A stretch of DNA of 30,994 nt, taken from NCBI GenBank assembly GCA_049999805.1, contig JBNGIO010006268.1, forward strand, positions 73,942-104,935, in the 5' to 3' direction. The notes beneath the pieces are model-generated. The model ran no database searches, was not told the DNA's origin, and saw only the letters and a list, made by a program, of their open reading frames with translations. A program made the translations under genes and the position numbers. Origin of the DNA: Folioceros fuciformis (lineage: Eukaryota; Anthocerotophyta; Anthocerotopsida; Anthocerotales). Below are positions 9,686-18,597 of the stretch, in pieces; position 1 is the first letter of the stretch; each line of letters begins with the position of its first letter.

Positions 9686-11594
9686 ATGGCGGTCTCTACC
9701 GAGGAATTGGCGGATGTTGTGCATCAGCATACAGTGTGTAAGATCCTCATGCGTCTTGGACAGGGTGATTGATGTGGTGCGTTGTCAGGTCTGTGGTGGT
9801 TGCTGACATTTTGTTGGCTATGGCAATGCACCAGTTTTCAACAACCTAGTGGACATGATACCAGCCAAATTCTACATTCCATCCACGTCCGAAGGGCAGC
9901 AGGTGGGTGTGCTATCAGTGCGGTGCATGCGTGTCTTGGTTGCGCTGCCGATTAGCTGACGAACGTGCTGGTGCAAGCAGACGTACGGTTTGAGCAAAAA
10001 AGCCCGTGAAGCGAGAAGAAAACAAACGAAGCAGAATTTGAAGCTGGCAAAACGAAAGAAGGTGTACTTTTGCAGCTGTTTGCTGCCATTGCTCGTATGA
10101 GCCTGCATGGCGAGAGGTGATGGTGTCTGGCTCATGGGTGTTTGGCTGTGTTTTACAGCTTGACCCAGAAAAATTTGTTAGCACGTCGCAGCAGCTGCTG
10201 GTGGAGCAGGAAAGTGGTGAGGGGGAAGAGGAGCCGCCTGTTTTGAAGAAAAAAGGTTAGTAAGGTTTGTTGGCGGTTTCTACGTTCTTGCTGTAATTTG
10301 GTGACGGGCTGTTTTGTGACTTGGTTATGGGTTTGCAGACGTGAACAGAGCAGTTACTCGAGAGCAGCTTCTTGAACGGCTTCACAAGCGGCTTGAAACT
10401 CTACGTGCTCAGCATGCCGTTGATACTGCTAAGAAGGCTAAAACATGGCAAACTGAGCAGAGGAAAGAAAGCAGAAAAAGGAAACGTGCATCTGTCCCAG
10501 CTGATAACGTTGGATCCGGTACTCGTCCTGCTGGAGGCGCCCCTGTTAAGGTCAAGCCAGTAAGTGAAGGGCCGGGTCCAGTCTCCACTGAAGGTTTGCT
10601 TCGTAGGGAGTTCCTGACGTGAGCGAGCACACATTGGGCTAACCAATCCACGTGTGGTCTTTTGTGTTGTAGATTGAAGCCCAGCCTGTAAATATGGAGT
10701 TTGGTCGAGTAAAGATGGGCCTGGATTCTACAGCTTTCCAGCTGCAAAAGAAAAGACCAAAAGTGTCAAAAGAAGAGCTGCTTGTTAAGGTTGATGTGAC
10801 ACCAAGACCAAGTTTGAGGAGCTCTTGTTGATGTGCCTGGTACTGAGCTTTGCCTTTTTATCTGCAGGCTACTGCTCTGCAAAAGGAGATGCAAGATCCA
10901 ACAAAGGGACAGGTAATAGACGTTTCGATCATATGGTGTACCTGGTGACCTGTGTGATGGGAAGTAGCTCTGACTATAGCAGTTGAAGTTGGCGTGTAGG
11001 TGGTGGCCAGTAAGCATGCGTGGAGTGCTTCTGTGACTCGCGCCGCAGGAGATAAGGTGTGTGACTGATTGGCATGAATGTTTCTGTAGGATGTGTCCAG
11101 GAGTGGGTCTGATTGTGCGATTTGTCTGGTGCAGGTGCTCGATGATCCAATTCTTCTAAAGCGAAGTTTGAAGAAGGAGAAACAGCAACGGCAGAAGAGT
11201 GTTCAGAAATGGTTTGTACAGTCAAGAAAGTGTAGCACTGCTTGTGTTGTTCGAGTAGGGGAGTGCACCGAGCTCATGAACAGTGAGCTAAAGACTTCGA
11301 ATGTCTTCGATTCGTCTGATGTGTTGCAGGCAAGACAGGAAGGATACCGAGAGGAAAAACTCTCAGGAAAAGCAACAGAAAAGGCAGGAACATATTTCGC
11401 AGCGCATTGAGGGTAAAAAAGCGCGTCAGATAGCCAAGGTAAGTCCGTCATGTTGTCTACAGACGGTGGCTGTGCATCTATTCGGTGGGCTTGAAAGCTG
11501 ACCAGTGTTGCTATCCGCCTGATGTCCGTAGAGGGAGAAAAAACTTTTGAGACCCGGATTTGAGGGACGAAAGGAGGGCTTTATAAACCCTTGA
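9686..11594 (+). CDS. SURF6: SURF6 / Rrp14 family nucleolar ribosome-biogenesis protein
   Basis: SURF6 (yeast Rrp14) is a basic nucleolar protein needed for pre-rRNA processing and subunit assembly. Exons are 9686-9737, 9835-9902, 9981-10061, 10159-10255, 10339-10559, 10673-10789, 10868-10912, 11000-11056, 11135-11211, 11330-11438 and 11532-11594. All ten introns are GT-AG (78-118 nt) and all phases agree, giving 328 residues. Family features in order are an N-terminal FFNNLVDMIPAKFYIP block (about 18-33), a Lys/Arg-rich RNA-binding linker, LLERLHKRLETLRAQ (about 106-120), EFGRVKMG (about 182-189), SKHAWSAS, DDPILLKRSLKKEKQQRQKS, ISQRIEGKKARQIAKREKKL, and the C-terminal signature RPGFEGRKEGFIN. 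Start ATG 9686 matches the family N-terminus. Confidence 0.93.
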
Positions 11595-12277
11595 GCGTTC
11601 CAGCGGTGGAAAGCTGAAACTCATCACCTTTCTAATTGAAAGCAGAGTCTGAAGGTAACAGTCTGCTGCCATCATGCGATGTCTCTGGATTCAACTCAGG
11701 AAAAATTTAACGCCGTGATTTTCTGTTACTTTAGGTGGGACATGGCGTTGTGGGGCTGCAGCCGCGAGATAAAGTTACCTTGCTCCTGCGGTTTGATACC
11801 TCGCACATGCGCCGCAACCGAGAAAAAACAAAAAAATCTTGGACGCTTCGCCCAGTTTGTATTCTACCATTCTAGTTCGGAACGGCGCTTGTTTCCTGGA
11901 AACTGATCAACAATTCCAAGATACGCTTAAGTGACATGCCGTCCTTAAGCTTGCCAAGGTCGTCCCCTTCGTTTCCGGATGCACAATGTACTAAGATGAT
12001 GTTGAAAAGCGGTATTGACATGGTTCTCGTCTTCTTCAACAGGTTTATTGTTTGTTCTTGCACGTTGACTAGGCACCTGAAGTGTGAGTGCGGAACAATG
12101 CGCCTTTCTCATGGTGAAAAGTAGAAAAAGTGAAAGCTAAATTTATAGCTGGCCTCACGAGGTGTGTATGCTTGATGCTGTGTTGGGAAACAAGTCGTGT
12201 GTCCTTGGCATAAACTCCGAGGATCGATGAAGTTGTAATAGCCACTACTATTTTGAGATGAGTGGCAGTTTAAAATG
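11595..12277. other. 3' flank of SURF6 and intergenic region, no recognisable gene
   Basis: This stretch should contain the SURF6 3' untranslated region and its poly(A) site, but I cannot place either confidently. No coding region with family resemblance is seen; open frames of 60-75 codons at 11679-12124 lie on both strands and are unconvincing. Confidence 0.6.
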
Positions 12278-12343
12278 CTATGGATAAAATCTTGAATATA
12301 AAAGGCTAGGTCTATGGATAAAATCTTGAATATAAAAGGCTAG
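12278..12343. repeat. 34-bp tandem direct repeat, two copies
   Basis: A 32-bp sequence starting CTATGGATAAAATCTTGAAT occurs at 12278-12309 and again, identical, at 12312-12343 (period 34). It sits next to the presumed poly(A) end of the LINE. Confidence 0.9.
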
Positions 12344-12524
12344 TCCTAAGGCCTTTTTTTCCTCGTGAAAAAGAGAGTTAGATAAAACAGGTAGAATTCT
12401 GCTTGGAAAGTACATGAATTGAGTCGAGGTCCTATTGATAGTCATAGCACGTGAAAACAAAGGCTTGATAAGAGCACTAACCGTCCTACATCCTAATTAC
12501 CTTCGCTTCATGGCCCAGCCATGG

Positions 12525-12584
12525 AAACCAGCCATGACATAGTTCTTCCTCTTAAAACCAGCCATGACCTAGTTCTTCCTCTTA
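12525..12584. repeat. 30-bp tandem direct repeat, two copies, in the LINE
   Basis: AAACCAGCCATGACATAGTT and the following 10 bp (12525-12554) recur at 12555-12584 with one difference (ACAT versus ACCT). The 30-bp unit preserves the LINE frame and duplicates the peptide FKRKNYVMAG on the minus strand. Confidence 0.9.
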
Positions 12585-12807
12585 AATTTGCGAGGAGAGG
12601 AGGCTTTGAGATTTTCTGCCGCGATTAGCACCTGTTCCCAAATGCACCACGCTACTGCCTTGGTGGAAAGCAAGGCCCTCTCGCCGTATACGATTGCTGT
12701 CCAGTTATTCCATATGCCGAAAATGCAAGAGCTCCACACCAATCCCCACCATTAATTCGACACCAATGGGTGATTGGAAGCTAGATCTAGCCCGAAGAGG
12801 GCAGATT

Positions 12808-12873
12808 GTTCAGTTAGAATCGGATTGGCCAAAGGAAAGTGTTCAGTTAGAATCGGATTGGCCAAAGGAAAGA
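12808..12873. repeat. 33-bp tandem direct repeat, two copies, in the LINE
   Basis: GTTCAGTTAGAATCGGATTG and the following 13 bp (12808-12840) recur at 12841-12873, essentially identical. The unit is a multiple of three within the LINE piece. Confidence 0.9.
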
Positions 12874-12934
12874 GCCCTTGTAGCCAGCCCTCCACCTCTC
12901 ATCAGACCTCGCGAGCAAACTTGCAATGGAAGAA

Positions 12935-13162
12935 TAATAAAATCTATACTACGGATCATACAACTTAAGTGCGGAGGCATTGGGAAAGTAGGCAAGACAA
13001 GATGTAAGAGATCATCAGCATAAAAGAGAATTAATTAAGAAGGGTAGAGCATTGTGCTATATGCCCAAAAACGTAAGCGGTTATTAAACCGTCATAACTA
13101 AAATATAAAACTAACTATTTAACCTAGGGTAGAAGTCTTAACTTTACTCTAGGTTTTCTATA
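12935..13162 (-). repeat. copia A 3' LTR
   Basis: This 228-bp sequence matches 17318-17544. On the plus strand it runs from TAATAAAATCTATAC to TTTTCTATA, so the LTR ends are TA...TA, not the usual TG...CA. The adjacent 5-bp duplication and PBS confirm these boundaries. Confidence 0.9.
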
Positions 13163-13174
13163 CTCCCACTTAGT
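13163..13174 (-). other. copia A polypurine tract
   Basis: On the minus strand, AAGTGGGAG directly abuts the 3' LTR start TATAGAAAA. A purine-rich run here primes plus-strand DNA synthesis in LTR retrotransposons. Confidence 0.65.
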
Positions 13175-13349
13175 TTAGTATTTTAGGAGTACGAAATGGG
13201 CATTAAACTGAATGCATGTTTTTGTGTGAGTCATTATCAGTTTATGAACTCTTGCTAAACGTGAAGATAGTCTCATGCTTGTCAATCAATGTCCAACAAC
13301 TCCTTACGCTCCATTGCCTTGCTCTCCACAGATCACCATAAAAGCAACA

Positions 13350-14126
13350 ATGGCTACACTAAGTGCCACAAAACTCTTGTTGCTTGTGGTGATGTCTTCA
13401 TCTTTGGTGCTTTTTGTCATTGGAGATCTTCAGTCGTTCAGTCGAGTTGCACACACTCTAGGATTTCGTGGCTTGAGATGGAAGACTCTATTCAAGGTCT
13501 CGAGTGTCTGGGTTGTGATCGCTTGCGGATACCAGTCTGCCAAACGTCAGTCTTGTCTTCATGCAATGAACTGTCTGGACTCCAACATCGTGTCCTTTGA
13601 GTCTCCAACTGGTGCTCCTCTTCCTACAGATAGCTCAAAAGGCAAGACTGCAAGGAGAATTCACAACTTTGACAACAAGGGAAATCCTAAACATGTGTTT
13701 GCTACTGCCTCAGTAGACTTTGAAAAAGTTGCTTGTAAGGAGACAGAGATGCAGTGCAAGCAAGCTTGTGTGATGGACATTGGTATAGACCCAAGCATGG
13801 AAGAATTCTTACGCTTCACAAAGGTACCTCTCCCTATGACTCTGAAGATGAGAAGTACATGGAGAAAGAGTAGGGACGGAAGCCTATGAAGAATCCCACA
13901 AAGAAGAAGGGTGAGGTAGTAAAGCCTAAGTCTCATACCACTGAGACTGGTCTATTGGTCACTTATAGATGTAAGTACCTAAACTCTATTTGGTGATATA
14001 TTGCTCATATTCTAACTCTGATACTGCTGTACAGCACTCACAGAAGAGTTTGCCAAATCCAACAAGACTCGAGAAGAGCTAATCAAACTTCTGAACAAGG
14101 ATGGCAAGCTCCCACACAAGGATTAG
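13350..14126 (+). CDS. antisense gene of copia A, predicted secreted or membrane-anchored protein
   Basis: I do not recognise the protein. It lies on the strand opposite pol, between the 3' LTR and pol. ATG 13350 (ACAATGG context) opens a frame beginning MATLSATKLLLLVV and continuing hydrophobic to about residue 25, like a signal peptide. A cysteine-containing domain follows (CGYQSAKRQSCLHAMNC, then ACKETEMQCKQAC), then a Lys-rich tail. An exon model 13350-13823, 13874-13970, 14035-14126 uses GT-AG introns of 50 and 64 nt, keeps phase, and gives 220 residues. The 50-nt intron is suspiciously short; the alternative is a frameshift plus a stop there. Its TAG (14124-14126) directly abuts the pol stop (14127-14129) from the other strand. 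Elements B and C have counterparts in the same place. It could also be a captured host gene. Confidence 0.5.
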
Positions 14127-16601
14127 TCAATGAGCAGTCCCCTTTGTAACAACAGGAGGAATTAGGCAAATACCAGCAGCTGATGTATGTTTTTCATGAG
14201 CTAGTTTAGATAAAGCCTTCGTGAGAAGGTCTGAAACATTGTCCTCAATTGGGACATAGGATACTGTTACATCTCCATTCTCTGCTGCATGTTATATAAA
14301 GTGATGACTTATCTCAATATACTTTGATCAGGCATGAAAAACAGGATTCTTCATAAGTGGTATAGCAGACTGATTATCACACCAAACAGGAGTTGGTCCA
14401 AGCTGTTGTAGGCGTACTCCCTTAAGAAAACTTCAAATCCAAGTAATCTCCTTAGATGCTTGTGTCATAGCTGCATGCTCAGCTTCAGTTGAGGAGAGAC
14501 TGACTGTAGGTATCTTCTTACTAGACCATGACACTACAGAAGTGCCCATAAAAATACAATTAGCAGCTACACTTCGCCTTGTGTCAAGATCTCTTGCCCA
14601 GTCGGCATCACAGTATGCTGTGAGATCCAAACCTTCCTTGCATTTCCGAAATCGTAGACCCTTCTTAGCAGTCCCCTTCAAATAATGGAATATGCGTTTT
14701 ACAGCTGTCCCGTGTACGGGTCTAGGGTTCCCTAGGAATTGACTAACAACTCCCACCGCCCTGGTAATGTCCATCCTAGTCCAGCTAGATAAGTAAATAA
14801 GGGATCCCATAGCCTGCCTATAAGGGGTTCCAGACATAGCTTGTTTCTCTTCTAGGGTAACTCGACACTGTTCCAAGGACAGTTTCTCACCTACTGTCAT
14901 AGGTGTAGAGACTGGTTTAGCATCTAACATATTGAAACGCTCAAGTAGCTAATGAACAAAATGTTCCTGATGTATGTCAATTGTACCATCTACCCTATTG
15001 AAATGAAACTGAACACCTGAGGAAAAAGTGAGTTCCCCTAGATCAGCCATCTGCTCGGCTAAGATCCTTGTCCTTAAATGGCAAACTATGTGCCTTACTA
15101 AGTTGTCAGGCCTCACAAAAGGAAGTTGGGTCAAAAGTAAAATCAAGGGGTTCTCTGTATGTCTCACCTTTGACAAGAGTGGCTAATCGTTGGAAATTGA
15201 CATGACCTAAACGACAATGCCATAGTTGGGTGAAAGGTGTACCGGTAATATGTGCATAGGGTCTGTTTGTAGAAAGAGTAGACACATCTAGTAAATAAAG
15301 ATCATGGAAAGAATTTCCTTTGAAGAGGATCTGACCTGACCTTGAGACAATACAACCTTGTTGATCAAAGCACACTTGACAGTTGTGGTCTTGTATAAGC
15401 TTCATAATAGACATTAAGTTTTTGGTCATCAAAGGCACATAAAGGACATCAATAAGGATAAGTTGAGAAGAGTTTGGCAGGAGCATTGTTACTGAATTAG
15501 TTCCCTTGATGGAAAGTCCACTATCATCACCAAGTAAGACAAACTGTTTAGAATCATTGGCTGGAATGAAACTAGAGAAAGCAATCTTGTCAAAACAAAT
15601 ATAACTGGTGGCACCAGAACCTAAAAACCAAGAGGTAGGTTGAGTTTTAATAGTTGACAAACAGACCGCCATAATAGTTGGCTGCTTAGCCTTACTCACT
15701 GTGAGATTGCTTTCTTCTGGAGAAATGTTGCGTCGAGGCTCTCCTTGTTTATTCTTACGGCAATCACGTTTGTAGTGTCCAAGAATCTTACACCAATTGC
15801 ACACAAAAGTTTTCTTGGTGATATTGGTGTTGAGCCGTTGAGGTTGTGTTGGAAAACCACGACCTCGTCCTCTGAAACCGCCTTGTCCTTTGGAGGAATA
15901 AAGTACTCTTGCACCACTATTTGAAATTGAAGATCGAGACTTATGAAAATTGCGTGAGCGTTCCTCAACCAGTATTGCTCCTATAACCTCTTCAAGTGTG
16001 ACTGTAGGTAACTGACCTACTGCAGCTGCCTTAACTGCAATGTGTATCGTGGCATTCTGGCTACCAATAAAGTTGCTGTAGCTCTCAGGTAAAGAGGCAG
16101 GGAGGCTTATTGCTGATTGCACCTCTGTAAGTACAATGCCACAATACACTAGATCGCTCTATGCATCCTGTAATTGTTGATGTAGGCCTCCATATGCTCA
16201 TTTTCCTTCATCCTCAAATTAAAGAAATCCCTGTATGCATGGACAAGAGATGCAAAGCTCTTGTCCTGATAAATGGACTCAAAAACCTTCCACACATTAT
16301 TAGAAGTCTTGGCTCCAATGGTGTGGGGCATCATGGTTTGATCTAAGGCAGCAATGAGTATAGATCGGGCACGCCTATCCTTTCGCTCCCAAGCTAGGAT
16401 TTCGTCTGCCGATCTCGCAGGTACTGTGACCTTTGGTTTTGATCCATCTAGTATGGAAAATAGCTCATTCTCCTCAAAGATCTGAGTGAGTCTCATGTCC
16501 CAGATTTGATAGTCCGTTCCATTGAACCTATCTTTATCTCAAAAATCTATTTTCAAAGGGACCAAGGCTGATGCTGGGACTGCAGGCGTTTGCGCTGCCA
16601 T
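14127..16601 (-). pseudogene. copia A gag-pol remnant
   Basis: Starts at ATG 16601 (MAAQTPAVPAS). A TGA at 16541-16539 interrupts gag before DKDRFNGT-like sequence, and a second break lies at about 16149. Then follow the zinc knuckle CNWCKILGHYKRDC (CX2CX4HX4C), the protease site, which reads LGSGAT where LDSGAT is expected (catalytic Asp replaced by Gly), and the pre-integrase motif LWHCRLGHVNFQRL. Near 15110 the sequence jumps to the C-terminal part of RT (MADLGELTFSSGVQF), so the integrase core and the RT catalytic region are deleted. The RNase H region is recognisable (YCDADWA, LSSTEAE) but carries stops, including at 14433. The frame ends with TGA at 14127-14129. It cannot make a working polymerase. 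Confidence 0.92.
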
Positions 16602-17305
16602 GCTTGATGAGTTGAAGATGGACTGAAGGACTGACTGAAGTTGAAATTGTCTTGCTCTCTCTAAAAGATTGGAAGGAGAGAAATCCCATATTGGGTATGA
16701 GAAAGAATCAGCAAACAAGAAGGAGATGTCATAAACATCATCATCATCTTCATGATCAGGTGCTTGCATAGAAGATAAGCAAGTCACAACATAGTGGAGG
16801 ACTTTAAGCCAAAAGGAGAATGTCTGAGGAAAGATAATTTTCACATAAAATGTTCCATGAAAGAATTCCCTCGCAGAGCTTCTCGATGAGATCACTTGAC
16901 TCCACACGTTTTCTCAAGCTGATGAGTTGACGTGAAATGACAAGTTGTGTGTCTTTCTTTCGATGGAGAGTCGTGTCCTTCATAATATCGTAGCTTCCCC
17001 TGCCGTGATGATGTAACGTCGTATCCGACTTGTGAGGATGAGAATCGCAGCAACCGTCAGAGGAAGAAATTGATATTCTATCCCGATTTCTTCTGGGTGG
17101 ATGAACGTCCCTTCGTGTCAACAGAGACTTTCGTCTGACTGATTGTGGGACGGTGTGCTCCTCGAATCTGCAATCAATATAGGATAAAGGAAATGAGTCT
17201 CTTTGTCTGTTGATTATCTTGGGAAACGGTGCTATGAATCTGCGCCTATGCATCTTGAAGCTTAGATGCCAGAATGCTCCACATCCAACGCACTTGATGA
17301 AGCAA
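16602..17305 (-). other. copia A 5' leader
   Basis: Untranslated leader between the PBS and the gag start. A 149-codon open frame (16804-17253, minus strand) lies here, rich in Arg and Ser, with no recognisable domain. Whether it is translated cannot be told. Confidence 0.5.
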
Positions 17306-17317
17306 GCTTTAATACCA
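17306..17317 (-). other. copia A primer-binding site
   Basis: Directly downstream of the 5' LTR on the minus strand, TGGTATTAAAGC resembles the plant copia PBS TGGTATCAGAGC, which is complementary to the 3' end of initiator tRNA-Met, with two changes. Confidence 0.8.
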
Positions 17318-17544
17318 TAATAAAATCTATACTACGGATCATACAACACAAGTGCGAGGCATTGGCAAAGTAGGCAAGACAAGATGCAAGAGATCATTAG
17401 CATAAAAGAGAATTAATTAAGAAGAGCAGAGCATTGTGCTATATACCCAAAAATGTAAGCGGTTATTAAACCATCATAACTAAAATACAAAACTAACTAT
17501 TTAACCTAGAGTAGAAGTCTTAACTTTACTCAAGATTTTCTATA
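17318..17544 (-). repeat. copia A 5' LTR
   Basis: A 227-bp partner of 12935-13162, with the same TA...TA ends. It is followed internally by the PBS and externally by AAGAA. Confidence 0.9.
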
Positions 17545-17549
17545 AAGAA

Positions 17550-17953
17550 CATATGTTGGCTTTTGTGGAGGACCCCATTGCTGCATAGTCTACACACATC
17601 CTCCCCCGCCGCTACTAACAAACCATCCCATCAGTCGCCATTAGACAAGCAAGCTTAAAAAAGGCACCAAACCATGACTTTGACCTTGGGGGGAATTCCA
17701 ATAGCCGACCAAAGGAGATGGAGAGCTTCTTTTTGGCGCCGGACTAACAAGCTCCATTGAGAGCCCATCGATCGGCATTGCCTAGCTTTCTACGAGTGAA
17801 CGAGCCAATGATAGATATCTGTCATTAGAAAGTTAAACAAGGACCGAGAGCTCCCTTGTTGGCCACCTAGCCGCTTCAGCCAACGCAAGAGGTCAGGTCA
17901 CAAGGTCAGTTGCCAATTCTCCCCCAGATAGAGCCAATGCTGGGACGGAGGCT
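17550..17953 (-). mobile_element. LINE remnant, piece 2 (zinc-finger region)
   Basis: On the minus strand, between copia B and copia A, the reading KEALHLLWSAIGIPPKVKVM followed by W matches the start of the zf-RVT domain of plant LINE ORF2 proteins (typically W...IPPKV...W). About 35 residues later VCRLCSNGVLHKSQHMF gives the CxxC and the first His. The finger is completed in piece 1 once copia A and one AAGAA are removed. The ends of this piece are set exactly by the two target duplications. Confidence 0.8.
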
Positions 17954-18151
17954 TGTTAGGATTTTGTAGAGCGGAGCTAGAGAAATCTCATAGTTGGCAA
18001 AAAGATAATTAATTACTCAGCAAAAAATTGTTTTTTAAATACAAGTGTAAATGACTCTTCATATATTGACGCTTCAAATTAGGGTTTACTAATAAACCAA
18101 GACTTAAATCTAAGCTACGTGGTTACCTATACCAGGGATGGTATGCTAACA
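17954..18151 (-). repeat. copia B 3' LTR
   Basis: 198 bp, TGTTAG...CTAACA, identical to 24716-24913 except for one T/C difference in the AAAAAA(T/C)TG stretch. Confidence 0.97.
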
Positions 18152-18163
18152 CACCCCCTTAAC
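18152..18163 (-). other. copia B polypurine tract
   Basis: On the minus strand, GGTTAAGGGGGTG abuts the 3' LTR start TGTTAGC, a typical plus-strand primer tract. Confidence 0.8.
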
Positions 18164-18200
18164 CACGAGGCGACACGGTAACTGCGACAGTCCCAGAAGC

Positions 18201-18597
18201 ATGACGAGTTCGCTCCTGTTGATACTGGCAAGCTGCGCACTCGGGATCGCCATATTCCTCCTCGGACAGCATGTGCAGAAGGAGCTGCGAAGAGCTGCGC
18301 GCAGAATGCAAGCAAAGAGAGTATCATATGCGCACTGGAGAAAACACGACGCAGAACTGGAGATGACTCTGGCGGGATGGTAAATCAAGCTGTCGATAGC
18401 TGTGAGCATCGACCCAGAAGCTGGCCATACTCCATCAAGACGATTGAGAAGGCGCGAGCTGGTGATGAATAAGCTGGCAACGGCAGCGAAGATTCCATTG
18501 CCAGAGTAGCATCAGGAGCCGTGATTGGATGAGGGCGCTGAAGATTCATCCACGGACAGCTGATGCTCATCTTGGCGAGGTAGCTGTAAATCCCTAA
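18201..18597 (+). CDS. antisense gene of copia B, small predicted membrane protein
   Basis: I do not recognise it. ATG 18201, 49 bp from the 3' LTR, opens a frame MTSSLLLILASCALGIAIFL with one clear transmembrane segment (about residues 4-22), followed by a strongly basic helix (KELRRAARRMQAKR). This layout suggests an anchor with a basic cytosolic side. Unspliced it ends at TAA 18381-18383 (60 residues). A GT-AG intron 18380-18515 (136 nt) joins the frame in phase to a second exon (18516-18597) giving 86 residues. Its TAA (18595-18597) overlaps the pol stop on the other strand (18594-18596) by two bases. The same architecture is seen in copia A. Splicing is inferred, not shown. Confidence 0.45.

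Larger units (their letters stand above)
12354..12934 (-). mobile_element. LINE remnant, piece 1 (3'-terminal part)
   Basis: On the minus strand this continues the zinc-binding (zf-RVT) region interrupted by copia A. The sequence just beyond the AAGAA target duplication reads FFHCKFAREV, supplying the final His/Cys of the finger whose CxxC lies at 17550-17640. Further on, FGIWNNWTAIVYGERALLS and AWCIWEQVLIAAENLK resemble the C-terminal tail of plant L1-type LINE ORF2. Stops and frameshifts make it a pseudogene. A run of seven A on the minus strand (12354-12360) may be the remnant poly(A) tail, so I place the 3' end there tentatively. Two short in-frame-size tandem duplications lie inside it. 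Confidence 0.7.
12930..17549 (-). mobile_element. copia element A, decayed, with its AAGAA target-site duplications
   Basis: This is a Ty1/copia LTR retrotransposon on the minus strand, 12935-17544, flanked by the 5-bp duplication AAGAA (12930-12934 and 17545-17549). From its 5' end it holds the 5' LTR, PBS, a roughly 0.7-kb leader, broken gag, zinc knuckle, protease, the pre-integrase region, a large deletion, the RT C-terminus, RNase H, an antisense gene, PPT and the 3' LTR. I count about 15 substitutions and one indel between the LTRs (roughly 93% identity), so the insertion is not recent. It sits inside the zinc-finger region of a LINE. Confidence 0.93.
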
